Shown: positions 27,589-35,226 of the stretch, piece after piece
Numbering within the stretch: position 1 is the stretch's first letter
Layout of the letters: every line of letters starts with the position of its first letter
Assembly (NCBI GenBank): GCA_024304855.1
Contig: JAMWZG010000003.1
Span: forward strand, 259-50,900
DNA: 50,642 bases
Source: Paracoccaceae bacterium
Lineage (GTDB): Bacteria; Pseudomonadota; Alphaproteobacteria; Rhodobacterales; Rhodobacteraceae
Direction of reading: 5' to 3'
The notes under the pieces: model-generated
The model's input: only the letters and a program-made list of their open reading frames with translations
Databases searched by the model: none
What the model was told of the DNA's origin: nothing
Translations under genes and position numbers: made by a program

Positions 27589-28770
27589 TTGTCGACGCGC
27601 TACCATTGCGGCATTGTGATCCGGGATATCCGATCAGGATCTTTAGCTTTGAGCGATTACGAAACAAAGCCGAACACCGATCTTGCCCTCAATGAGGGCG
27701 ATACAGCCTACCTGTACTCGCAGTTTCCACAGATCGCCGAAGCTCTTATTTGGCCAGAGTTGGTCGAGGCCTTTCGTCTGCATGAAGATCAAGCAAGGAA
27801 GCTCAAGACCGGCTCAAGACGAAATAGCTTCGCATCCATCGTTTTGATCGTGATGTCCCTGACGCTCACTATGGTGGCGACCGCAACTCCGTTTGCTCCC
27901 CTTGTAGAAGGCCAGCCTGTTGTTGCGCATGCAATGTCAATTGCGGCGCTGTTGTTGTTATTTGGCGCGATCCTACTCGGAAAAGGCGTCCTGTTTGGCC
28001 GCAAGCGAGACAATTGGCTGAAAAACCGGCTTATCGCCGAGCGGTTGCGCCACCTGCACTTCCAATACATCCTCGCAAACCTGCACCATATGTGCAGCAA
28101 AAGCAGCGTCGCGAAGTCGCGGTATTTCGACAAAAGAGCAAAAGAACTTGAACGCGTCCTCAAACGGCTTCGGAATCGTGGCTATCGGCAAGCCGTGCTA
28201 GGAGACGAAGTATTGCAGGAGGCGCGCCTTGTTGATGCCAGACAGATCGATCACAGCTCTCTTGATCAAGAATGCCTTGAAGAACTGCAGAGATACTGGA
28301 TCGAGTTCAGGTTCAACTGGCAGGCTGAATATGCCACCCAGCAGCTAGACCGGAAGCCCTCCGCTCTACCGCTATTTGGTTCTCTTGCCGATCAGGAGCA
28401 CACGGTCAGCACCCTTGAGTTTATTGCGACGTTGGGGATTGTCGTGCTGCAGACAGTAGCCGTTCTTGCACAGCTTTTTGTTGGGCCACTCTCCATAGAA
28501 GTCCAAATCGCTGTCCTACTAGCCAGTCTGCTTGCTGTAGCGAGTGTGGGTTTGCAAGCGTACAAGGATGGCATGGGACTATCCGACGATCTTTCACGCA
28601 ACAGAGTATATGCCTCTTATACTGCCAAGCTCGTACGCGATTTCAGGGTTGCGCAGGAAAAGGGCGACGGAAGCGGACAGATCCGCATAATGCAAGAGAT
28701 GGAGGATCTTGCCTACTTTGAGACCCGAGAGTTTTTGTACACACACAGCACCGCAAGGTTTTCGTTCTAA
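27589..28770 (+). CDS. four-TM SLATT/DUF4231-like membrane protein
   Basis: 393 aa with two hydrophobic hairpins: segments about 82-102 and 114-134, then 277-298 and 303-322. After each hairpin comes a basic helical stretch: NWLKNRLIAERLRHLHF (142-158) and RNRVYASYTAKLVRDFR (337-353) followed by MEDLAYFETREFL. This resembles the 2TM-plus-cytosolic-helix plan of SLATT domains, predicted pore-forming effectors linked to nucleotide-sensing defence systems. Here the unit seems duplicated. The start is uncertain: TTG at 27589 gives the full frame and GTG at 27616 is an alternative; neither has a strong ribosome site. It is divergent from the STING-like gene. Confidence 0.6.
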   Translation: MSTRYHCGIVIRDIRSGSLALSDYETKPNTDLALNEGDTAYLYSQFPQIAEALIWPELVEAFRLHEDQARKLKTGSRRNSFASIVLIVMSLTLTMVATATPFAPLVEGQPVVAHAMSIAALLLLFGAILLGKGVLFGRKRDNWLKNRLIAERLRHLHFQYILANLHHMCSKSSVAKSRYFDKRAKELERVLKRLRNRGYRQAVLGDEVLQEARLVDARQIDHSSLDQECLEELQRYWIEFRFNWQAEYATQQLDRKPSALPLFGSLADQEHTVSTLEFIATLGIVVLQTVAVLAQLFVGPLSIEVQIAVLLASLLAVASVGLQAYKDGMGLSDDLSRNRVYASYTAKLVRDFRVAQEKGDGSGQIRIMQEMEDLAYFETREFLYTHSTARFSF

Positions 28771-28917
28771 CTTTTAGTTGCAGAATGGCACCCTAGTGTT
28801 CTGGGTCAGGTTTGCCCAAGGTTAGTTCGACTTAAGCTACTTGTTTGTAGGTTCAGTTTTCAGAAATTTTTAGGAAGTGCATCGGACCGAATGATTTAAG
28901 TGAAAGGACAATTGCTA

Positions 28918-29568
28918 ATGGCAGAGGCAAACTGGCAGAGACAACGGATCGAAGAAATCCTTTCAGAGGTAAAACCACTCGCTGCCGAATACTACAGGCT
29001 TACAGGCAAGCCCCTGGGTGTCACCGGTGAAATCGCCGAATACCTAGCGGCAGACATTCTAGACCTTGAACTCGCTCCGCCTCGAACGGCCGGCTTTGAT
29101 GCATTGCGCCTTGGCCCGGACGGCAAAGAGCGGGTTCAAATCAAAGCCAGAGCTGTCGGGAGAAATTCTAACCGAGGACAGCGTATCGGCCGCATCAAGT
29201 TGGAAGCGGAATGCGATGTCGTGATACTCGTCATCCTTGACGTGGAGACCCTCGAAGCGCTTGAAATCTGGGAAGCGTCTTACACTACGGTATGCAACGC
29301 ACTTCAACGACCTGGTTCAAGTGCACGCGCCAGGGGCATGTTGGGCGTCGCGACCTTCAAGTCGATTGGCAAAAAGATCTGGCAGCATACCGCAGACGCC
29401 ATGTCGTCCCAGACAATTGATGGTCTCTTCTGCCCAGAGTGTGGACGCGAGTTTTATGGAACATGGGGCGGGATCGATGCTCATTGGAAGGCGAACCACG
29501 ATCATGTCCTTCCTTATGAGAAGGCGTGGCCCTTAATTCGAAGTGGCAGTTACAACAACCGAGATTAA
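28918..29568 (+). CDS. PD-(D/E)XK-like protein with C2H2-type zinc finger
   Basis: 216 aa from the ATG at 28918 (AGGA 9 nt upstream). The N-terminal half resembles the DUF6998-type restriction-like fold: GFDALRLG with Asp61, then VQIKAR with Gln74 and Lys76 in place of the usual ExK. A Glu in the helix VTGEIAEYLAA could complete the site. Near the C-terminus CPECGREF...AHWKANH forms a C-x2-C...H-x4-H zinc-finger pattern, unusual in bacteria. It is probably a DNA-binding nuclease or nuclease-derived protein of a defence system. It sits just before a GIY-YIG nuclease gene. Confidence 0.6.
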   Translation: MAEANWQRQRIEEILSEVKPLAAEYYRLTGKPLGVTGEIAEYLAADILDLELAPPRTAGFDALRLGPDGKERVQIKARAVGRNSNRGQRIGRIKLEAECDVVILVILDVETLEALEIWEASYTTVCNALQRPGSSARARGMLGVATFKSIGKKIWQHTADAMSSQTIDGLFCPECGREFYGTWGGIDAHWKANHDHVLPYEKAWPLIRSGSYNNRD

Positions 29569-29641
29569 TGTTTCACGGTGATGCGCTGCGGAGAAACGGC
29601 GCCGTTTGCGATGAGCTCGCTTTGAACCTCGGAGGGCTGTG

Positions 29642-30478
29642 ATGCTTGGTTTCAGTTTGTTTCTTGACAAGTTGGGTTTCGATCCTGCGACGACGAAGTT
29701 GTTACGACACGATCTGAACGGTCTCGCTGCGTGGCGGCGTGGTCATGAGGCTTTCAGCTGCTTTGCGAGCTTCCAGAGCAGAAAGGTAAATCCCTACTCC
29801 ACATCAACGCAAGTCTGCCATTTTCTACCAGGACCAGTTCTCTCGGATGGTAGGCAATCTGCCCTCTACGTTGGAACGACCCGCATCGTCGATCGCTGGA
29901 ACTGGGATAGTCTACGCCTTCCCCATCAAGTTGATCCCATAATCCTTGAAAGCGTAAAGAGCGCCGAAGGTCTCGAGGCCTATGATTTGGAGTGGATCAC
30001 CTCAGCCGCGCCTTGGTCGGAACGTCTCCTGATCGAGTGGGGCACTGGAGCGCGAGCTTGGCACCAATGGGCCGACAGACAGCCGAAACAAATTCTCGAG
30101 TGGCGGATGACATCACAGGAACCACCCTTCCCCGGTTTCTCGGCATTTATTTCCCGGATTAGTGAACTGCCCGGTTTTCCAATCTCGTGGCACGCAGCTC
30201 TGGGTTCCGTGCGCGGAATCTATCTCCTCGTTACTAATGACGGGCAGCAATATGTTGGCTCCGCCTACGGAGCAGACGGGTTTACAGGCCGCTGGCGAAC
30301 TTATTTAACCAATGGGCACGGTAACAACGTTCGGCTACGCGAAGGGGGTCATCGAGATTACACCGTTTCAATTCTGGAGGTCGCTTCACCGGACATGTCA
30401 GCTAGCGACATCATTGAACGTGAGGGTTTTTGGAAAAATCGTCTCGGCGCAAGGGCCTACGGGTTGAACGCGAACTGA
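29642..30478 (+). CDS. GIY-YIG nuclease domain protein
   Basis: 278 aa from the ATG at 29642 (GGAGGG 5 nt upstream; GTG at 29639 is too close to it). The C-terminal 95 residues are a GIY-YIG domain: GIYLLVTNDGQQYVGSAYG, an Arg in FTGRWRTYL, and the late acid in IEREGFWKNRLG. The N-terminal 180 residues are not recognised, though SALYVGTTRIVDRW is faintly similar to the motif. Families of this layout include restriction enzymes and homing-type endonucleases. Its neighbours are other defence-like genes, so a restriction role is likely, but no cognate methyltransferase is adjacent. Confidence 0.7.
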   Translation: MLGFSLFLDKLGFDPATTKLLRHDLNGLAAWRRGHEAFSCFASFQSRKVNPYSTSTQVCHFLPGPVLSDGRQSALYVGTTRIVDRWNWDSLRLPHQVDPIILESVKSAEGLEAYDLEWITSAAPWSERLLIEWGTGARAWHQWADRQPKQILEWRMTSQEPPFPGFSAFISRISELPGFPISWHAALGSVRGIYLLVTNDGQQYVGSAYGADGFTGRWRTYLTNGHGNNVRLREGGHRDYTVSILEVASPDMSASDIIEREGFWKNRLGARAYGLNAN

Positions 30479-30496
30479 ATTGTGCGAACATATCCT

Positions 30497-30594
30497 CTTG
30501 TCGGAAGCAACATACACTTAGAGTCAACTGCCGCCCGGCATACCGTTGACAGCTTGTCGGAACTTCCTTACAACTGGCTCCGACAAGTTGTCAA
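30497..30594. promoter_or_regulatory. operator-like dyad upstream of MerR-like gene
   Basis: TTGACAGCTTGTCGGA (30546-30561) and TCCGACAAGTTGTCAA (30579-30594) form a 16-bp inverted repeat with one mismatch and a 17-nt spacer. A third copy of its core, CTTGTCGGA, lies at 30497-30505. The TTGACA of the left arm could itself be a -35 box. The MerR-like gene begins 11 nt after the right arm, so autoregulation is likely. Confidence 0.6.
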
Positions 30595-30605
30595 AGGTTG
30601 GCGGA

Positions 30606-31061
30606 ATGAACGAATCCTTCACAATCCAGCAAATTGCTAATGCCGCAGGCGTCACGCGTTATCAAGTCGAAGCATGGATATCTCGCGGGCACTTCAACCC
30701 TAGCAACAAGGTTGAAAAAGGCAAAGCTCGGGCTTTCAATCTTGACGATGCAGTGTTGCTCGCCACCTTGGCAGAACTTAATCGCCTTGGGTTGAACCCT
30801 GCGATCGTCTCGCTTCATGAAAATCAGATCAAGTTTCGTCACGGCAGAGGCCCGCTTCTCGTGATCAAGTCAGTGATGCGCAAAGTCCGCACAGGTAGCA
30901 ATGCCCCTGAGGCAGACGAAGAGATTGATGTTTCGGCGGCCGAAATCCTCAACACAGATGCTCTCATTTCCATTATTGAAGACACCCGAGTTCGTTCATT
31001 CGCCGTGGTGAATATCAGCGAAATTGAGGGACGGGTGAAGCGGTCGTTGGAAAACAGCTAA
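30606..31061 (+). CDS. MerR-like DNA-binding regulator
   Basis: 151 aa from the ATG at 30606, directly after GGCGGA; the longer frame would start inside the dyad. Residues 5-70 form a MerR-type winged helix (TIQQIANAAGVTRYQVEAWISR, split as TIQQIANAAGV and QVEAWISRGHF). The rest (70-151) is not a known metal or drug sensor. It begins a plus-strand run of plasmid-type genes, and the dyad in front of it suggests it controls its own and their expression. Confidence 0.7.
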   Translation: MNESFTIQQIANAAGVTRYQVEAWISRGHFNPSNKVEKGKARAFNLDDAVLLATLAELNRLGLNPAIVSLHENQIKFRHGRGPLLVIKSVMRKVRTGSNAPEADEEIDVSAAEILNTDALISIIEDTRVRSFAVVNISEIEGRVKRSLENS

Positions 31062-31091
31062 GGTTCAATTCTCCAAAGTCAGGAGCAACTT

Positions 31092-31343
31092 ATGGTAGGG
31101 AAAGAACGGGCTCGCCCCGTAACAGGGAAGGCTTGCCCAGAATTGTCAGATGATCTCCTGCGTGGCGCCGGCGCCATTGCGCTGTTTTTGTTCGGCGACG
31201 CCGGCCAGAGGCGCCGGGTGTACTATTTGGCAAGCGAGACCAATCTAAAGCTGCCGATATTCCGCATCGGGAATGTCATCTGTGCACGGAGATCGAAACT
31301 CCTCGAGTGGATCGAGCGGCGGGAGGTCTGTGATGAACATTAA
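31092..31343 (+). CDS. small HTH-like protein of plasmid/ICE type
   Basis: 83 aa with GGAG 7 nt before the ATG. The pattern DDLLRGAGAIALFLFGD, RRRVYYLASE, and FRIGNVICARRSKLLEWIE fits small winged-helix proteins seen beside replication or conjugation genes of alphaproteobacterial plasmids and integrative elements. It overlaps the start of the following Rep-like gene by 11 nt. A function in element maintenance is inferred from context. Confidence 0.6.
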   Translation: MVGKERARPVTGKACPELSDDLLRGAGAIALFLFGDAGQRRRVYYLASETNLKLPIFRIGNVICARRSKLLEWIERREVCDEH

Positions 31344-32295
31344 ACCGCATGATCGACAGGGCACCAAGGCTTCCCCCCGATCTGAAACCAAGCCTAAACA
31401 GCCGTTTAACCTTGATGCAATGCGCTGGGCCGCATCAGTTCCTGGTATCGGGAGCACCGCTCGTTCCATTCTCCTAGTGCTTGCACAGTACTCAGACATC
31501 CATGGCGTCATGTGGCATGGCGCTGCCAGCATCGCAGAGCACGCTCAATGCAGCACGCGATCCGTTCACACCCACACCAAGAAGCTTGAAGAGCTCGGGA
31601 TGATCCGCATCGTGGGCCGGCTGACGAAGGGGCGCGGTCAGGTCAGCAACGCATACATTCTTACAGGCTGGCCCGCACGCACGTGGATGCCTGTCTCGGG
31701 GCACCCGAAGCTTGGTCGTTCGGTCACCGAGGGCAAGTACGACCGGCTGGTCAAATCGTGGAATGAGAAGAATTTGCAGAGGGGGGTGGAAAGGGCTGCC
31801 GACGAACAACTCACATTGAATCATTTTTCAGACTCTACGAGCCATGAAGAGAGCATGATGCAAGTTGCTCGCGTTATGGATCAATGTTTTGATGCTCTTG
31901 GAACTTGGGCAACGCCGGAGAACCATAGGCATCTTAGCACCCACCTCGACAGTTTTTTGAATCTGCTTGGTGCCGGTTTTTCGTTGAGGTTCGTTATCCT
32001 GCCTGTCCTTCGTGAAAAGGCAGCAAGTAAGCAAGAAATACCGAGCTTGAGAACATGGGCATATTTTCGCGAAGCGATGCAGCGACGCGCAGATGCAATG
32101 GAGAAGATTAAAGCCGGAGAAGAGACGTGGCACGTGAACCCGCGCCACGATGCACTTCCACCTCATACACAGAAAACCGCCAAGGCTGGGCATGTCAGCG
32201 ACCGCACCGATAGTGCATTTGCGCAGGATATCAGCCGGATGCTGAAGAGTGTCAGCAAGGGGCGCGAAGCTAAACCGAATTGGGGCGATGATTGA
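31333..32295 (+). CDS. winged-helix protein, possible replication initiator
   Basis: 320 aa from the ATG at 31333, preceded by GGGAGG. Residues 25-125 are a helix-turn-helix/winged-helix domain (STARSILLVLAQYSD, SIAEHAQCSTRSVHTHTKKL, ELGMIRIVGRLTKGRG) like those in plasmid initiator or phage replication proteins. The C-terminal half is helical and not recognised. A tandem array of 12-bp units with iteron character lies 145 bp downstream (32440-32494). Initiator next to iterons is the layout of many small replicons, so this could be the Rep of an integrated plasmid or ICE; it could also be only a regulator. Confidence 0.55.
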   Translation: MNIKPHDRQGTKASPRSETKPKQPFNLDAMRWAASVPGIGSTARSILLVLAQYSDIHGVMWHGAASIAEHAQCSTRSVHTHTKKLEELGMIRIVGRLTKGRGQVSNAYILTGWPARTWMPVSGHPKLGRSVTEGKYDRLVKSWNEKNLQRGVERAADEQLTLNHFSDSTSHEESMMQVARVMDQCFDALGTWATPENHRHLSTHLDSFLNLLGAGFSLRFVILPVLREKAASKQEIPSLRTWAYFREAMQRRADAMEKIKAGEETWHVNPRHDALPPHTQKTAKAGHVSDRTDSAFAQDISRMLKSVSKGREAKPNWGDD

Positions 32296-32538
32296 TGATA
32301 TCGACCTGGTTCAGCAGTATCGGATTGCATTTGCACCGGGCCTTGATTGAGCAGGGTTCCAGTCACGGGTCCTTCCGCGCCAGTGTCGTATGCGGTGGGC
32401 ATTTGCGCGTTAAACCTCCAGTTCAGAACGATTTTTTGGGGTGCGCACTCAGGTGCGCGGTGCGCGCCCAGGTTCCCACTTGGGTGCGCACCCCCTCATC
32501 TCGTTGGTGCCAGTGTTCAGGGAGGCCTAGCGGATCTG
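32296..32538. other. gene-free stretch with the iteron array
   Basis: No convincing reading frame. A long plus frame open from 32347 is probably only the lead-in to the small gene at 32539. The array at 32440-32494 is the only structured feature. Confidence 0.5.
32440..32494. repeat. tandem 12-bp iteron-like array
   Basis: Reading in register: GGTGCGCACTCA (32440-32451), a 7-nt partial GGTGCGC (32452-32458), GGTGCGCGCCCA (32459-32470), the diverged GGTTCCCACTTG (32471-32482) and GGTGCGCACCCC (32483-32494). The outer units also form an inverted pair, GGGGTGCGCAC (32438-32448) with GTGCGCACCCC (32484-32494). It lies downstream of the Rep-like gene. An origin or a protein-binding array is more likely than chance, but a structured RNA is also possible. 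Confidence 0.6.
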
Positions 32539-32754
32539 ATGCGACGCCTGATTAATCCCGTACCGGCTTCAGCCCTGACGCCTTCGGAACGGCGTATCGA
32601 GCTCTGTGCCTTGCTCGCTTCGGGTCTCCTCCGCATGGCGCGCAATAGCGACCTTCGGGAGACACAATGCGCAAAGAGAGAAAGTCCGACTACACATCGA
32701 CGGCGCGAAGAGCGGTACTCGGGGAACCCTGTAGGAGAAGCCCATGAACCATGA
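32539..32754 (+). CDS. small conserved protein upstream of DUF2924
   Basis: 71 aa from ATG at 32539. The N-terminus (NPVPASALTPSERRIELCAL, then LLASGLLRM) matches the short leader proteins that precede DUF2924 and serine-recombinase genes in many alphaproteobacterial elements. Its stop overlaps the DUF2924 start by 11 nt, which supports it being translated. Function unknown. Confidence 0.6.
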   Translation: MRRLINPVPASALTPSERRIELCALLASGLLRMARNSDLRETQCAKRESPTTHRRREERYSGNPVGEAHEP

Positions 32755-33199
32755 TCCGATCCCCGCCCGCTTGGCCGCCCTGAAGACCACTCCGACGTCT
32801 CAGCTGAAATCTCAGTGGCGCGACCTGTTCGCAACCGAGCCGCCCGCCTTCAATCGCCGATATCTGGAGACACGTCTGGCCTATCGCATCCAGGAACTGG
32901 CCTATGGTGGACTGACACCCACGACGGTTCGACGCCTAGAGGCTCTGGGCCAGGATCTCGACGGTGGCAACGTCGCCCGCCGCCGGATCCGTCACGATCT
33001 CACGCCGATCATCGGCACGCGCCTGATCCGCGAATGGCAGGGTGTCGAGCATTCGGTCGTCATCACCCAGAATGGCTTCGAATGGCAGGGACGACCCTAC
33101 AAATCGATTTCTGCGGTGGCACGGGCGATCACTGGTACGCGGTGGAATGGTTGGAATTTCTTCGGCCTCAAGAATGGTCGGAAATCTGGAGGCACCTGA
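32744..33199 (+). CDS. DUF2924 protein
   Basis: 151 aa with the DUF2924 landmarks LKSQWRDLFATEPPAFNRR, YLETRLAYRIQELAYGG and the terminal EWQGRPYKSISAVARAITG. TAGGAG precedes the ATG. The family has no known biochemical role but nearly always sits directly before a large serine recombinase, as here, so an accessory role in recombination (for example DNA binding or directionality) is a reasonable guess. Confidence 0.85.
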   Translation: MNHDPIPARLAALKTTPTSQLKSQWRDLFATEPPAFNRRYLETRLAYRIQELAYGGLTPTTVRRLEALGQDLDGGNVARRRIRHDLTPIIGTRLIREWQGVEHSVVITQNGFEWQGRPYKSISAVARAITGTRWNGWNFFGLKNGRKSGGT

Positions 33200-33201
33200 A
33201 G

Positions 33202-34512
33202 ATGAAGGATACCCTCGTCCGCAAGTTGCGTTGCGCAATCTATACGCGAAAATCTTCCGAGGAAGGGTTAGAGATGGGGTTTAGCAGCCTCCATGCCCAG
33301 CGGGAGGCCTGCGAGGCCTATGTGATCAGTCAGCGCTCCGCGGGATGGGTTTTGGTCCGTGACCGATACGACGATGGCGGTTTTTCCGGCGGCACCTTGG
33401 AGCGCCCTGCCCTGCGTCGATTGCTGGCTGATATCGAAGAGGGTCTTATCGATATCATTATAACATACAAAATTGATCGTTTATCCCGTTCATTGCTGGA
33501 TTTCTCGAAACTGGTAGAGGTCTTCGACCGCAATGGCGCGACCTTCGTCGCGGTCACCCAGTCCTTCAATACAACGACGTCCATGGGTCGGCTGACGCTG
33601 AACATCCTATTGAGTTTTGCGCAATTCGAGCGCGAGGTGACTGCTGAACGTATTCGGGACAAGTTCAAGGCTTCTCGGGCGAAGGGACTATGGATGGGCG
33701 GCGTACCGCCCTATGGTTACCAAGTGAAAAACCGCAAGCTCCTCGTAGATCCTGAGCGCGCACAGGACGTGCGCTGGGTGTTTGATACCTTCATTGAGGT
33801 TGGATCCGGAACTGAGCTAGCCAAGGCAGCCAATGCTCGTGGCATGCGCACACAGCGAGGAAACCTGGTCGACAAAAAATTCATTTATCGAATGCTTGGC
33901 AACAGAGTTTACGTCGGTCAGGCAGTCCACAAGGACAAAGCCTACCCTGGGGAGCACGAAGCTATTGTCGACCGCGCAACTTGGGACAAGGTCCATGCTA
34001 TACTCAAAGAAAGCCCGCGCAGGCGCGCCAACAACACCCGGGCCCAGTCCCCTGCCCTGCTCAAGGGTCTGATCTATGGTCCGGATGGCGCCGCCTTCTC
34101 GCCTTCGCACACCCGCAAGGGTGGGCGCCTCTACAAATACTATGTTTCTCAGACCATCTTGAAGCGTGGAGCCGGATCCTGCCCGGTGGGACGTGTGCCC
34201 GCGGGAGAGATCGAGGCTGCCGTTCTCGACCAACTGCGCGCCGTGTTTCGTCAGCCTGAGATCATTGCGGGGACATGGAAAGCTGCGCGTGGAATGGGTG
34301 GTGAAGTCAGCGAGGCTGAAACCCGCGAAGCTCTGTTGCAGTTTGATACGCTCTGGGACGAACTCTTCCCTGCCGAACAGGCGCGCATCGTCGCCCTTCT
34401 TGTCGAGCGGGTCGATATCGGTACCGAAGGTTTGACCGTCCGGCTTCGCGTCGACGGCCTCGGCAAGCTCGCCCACGAAATTCAGAACACTGCAGTGGGA
34501 CAGGCCGCATGA
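33202..34512 (+). CDS. large serine recombinase
   Basis: 436 aa from the ATG at 33202 (GGAGG 9 nt upstream). The resolvase domain (about 10-160) has the catalytic motif AIYTRKSSEEG, with Ser18 or Ser19 as nucleophile, and the RLSRSLLDF and AERIRDKF arginine motifs. A recombinase domain (about 175-280, YVGQAVHKDKAYPGEHEAIVD) and a zinc-ribbon-like region follow, but with few Cys. It catalyses site-specific insertion or excision by double-strand exchange. Because it belongs to a self-contained cassette in the middle of the island, it may move that cassette and not the tRNA-targeted island. Confidence 0.9.
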   Translation: MKDTLVRKLRCAIYTRKSSEEGLEMGFSSLHAQREACEAYVISQRSAGWVLVRDRYDDGGFSGGTLERPALRRLLADIEEGLIDIIITYKIDRLSRSLLDFSKLVEVFDRNGATFVAVTQSFNTTTSMGRLTLNILLSFAQFEREVTAERIRDKFKASRAKGLWMGGVPPYGYQVKNRKLLVDPERAQDVRWVFDTFIEVGSGTELAKAANARGMRTQRGNLVDKKFIYRMLGNRVYVGQAVHKDKAYPGEHEAIVDRATWDKVHAILKESPRRRANNTRAQSPALLKGLIYGPDGAAFSPSHTRKGGRLYKYYVSQTILKRGAGSCPVGRVPAGEIEAAVLDQLRAVFRQPEIIAGTWKAARGMGGEVSEAETREALLQFDTLWDELFPAEQARIVALLVERVDIGTEGLTVRLRVDGLGKLAHEIQNTAVGQAA

Positions 34513-34886
34513 CACGCGCCGCGCCGGTCCCCGAGACCCTGACGCTGCATGTGCCCTTTCGCATCCTGAAGCGTGGCGGGCGCAAAGAGATCCGCCTGCC
34601 CGCAGACACCCCCGCCCCCCACAGGGCTGACAATACTCTGGTGAAAGCGCTGTCCCGCGCGTTTCGTTGGAAACGGATGCTGGAGATAGGGGATTATACT
34701 ACTATCGCCGAACTGGCGCAAAGCGAGGGTATTGCACCCTCTTATCTTACCCGCATCCTGCGGTTGACGTTGTTGGCTCCGGATATCGTAGAAGCGGTTT
34801 TGGACGGTCGGCAGGGGCCGGAGGTGACACTTGGTCGTCTTATGGCGCCATTTCCAATTGAGTGGGAGCAACAGGATTTTCGATAG
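34509..34886 (+). CDS. small conserved protein of the recombinase cassette
   Basis: 125 aa, ATG overlapping the recombinase stop by 4 nt. It holds a helix-turn-helix-like stretch (TTIAELAQSEGIAPSYLTRI) followed by a short C-terminal tail. Proteins of this kind close the leader/DUF2924/recombinase cassette in many alphaproteobacteria. A DNA-binding helper of the recombinase is a guess from position and the HTH pattern. Confidence 0.7.
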   Translation: MTRAAPVPETLTLHVPFRILKRGGRKEIRLPADTPAPHRADNTLVKALSRAFRWKRMLEIGDYTTIAELAQSEGIAPSYLTRILRLTLLAPDIVEAVLDGRQGPEVTLGRLMAPFPIEWEQQDFR

Positions 34887-35226
34887 CCAAGAGTGTTTCC
34901 GATACTGTCAGCCATAGACTGAAGGAATGTCACTGGCAGGAGTCAAAGGTTTTGCATTGATTTTTTGTACATGACCTGATTGGGGCTGGGGGCAAATGGT
35001 CACGATCGCTTGGTTCATTCTACGGCAGGGGAGCAAATCCTACACTCTGCTTAGCTGCGAACTTTGCAGCAACGGTTTAGATGCCAGACGTTTTATCGAC
35101 GATGCTAATACGGTTTAAATGTCCAGGAACCGTTGCATCCCAAGCTCTGGAGAGGGCAATTGTGTTGCCCGGTGTCAATAGCTGCCATAACACTGGGACA
35201 ATTGCTCGATTATGTGACTGGACTGC
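34887..35226. other. 340-bp gene-free gap before the helicase gene
   Basis: No gene is seen. A short hairpin, GGGCAA-TTGTG-TTGCCC (35154-35170), is the only local structure. The region must contain the end of the recombinase cassette and the promoter of the helicase gene, but neither can be placed with confidence. Confidence 0.4.

Noticed and set aside
25985-28770. Full CBASS operon call
   Set aside because: No CD-NTase, ubiquitin-like or HORMA genes are present, so naming it CBASS would go beyond the sequence.
33202-34512. Serine recombinase as the integrase of the whole tRNA-Ser island
   Set aside because: It sits mid-island in a self-contained cassette, and tRNA 3'-end insertion is normally done by tyrosine integrases.
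35154-35170. GGGCAA/TTGCCC hairpin before the helicase gene as a terminator
   Set aside because: Short stem, no T-run, and no gene end close enough to need it.
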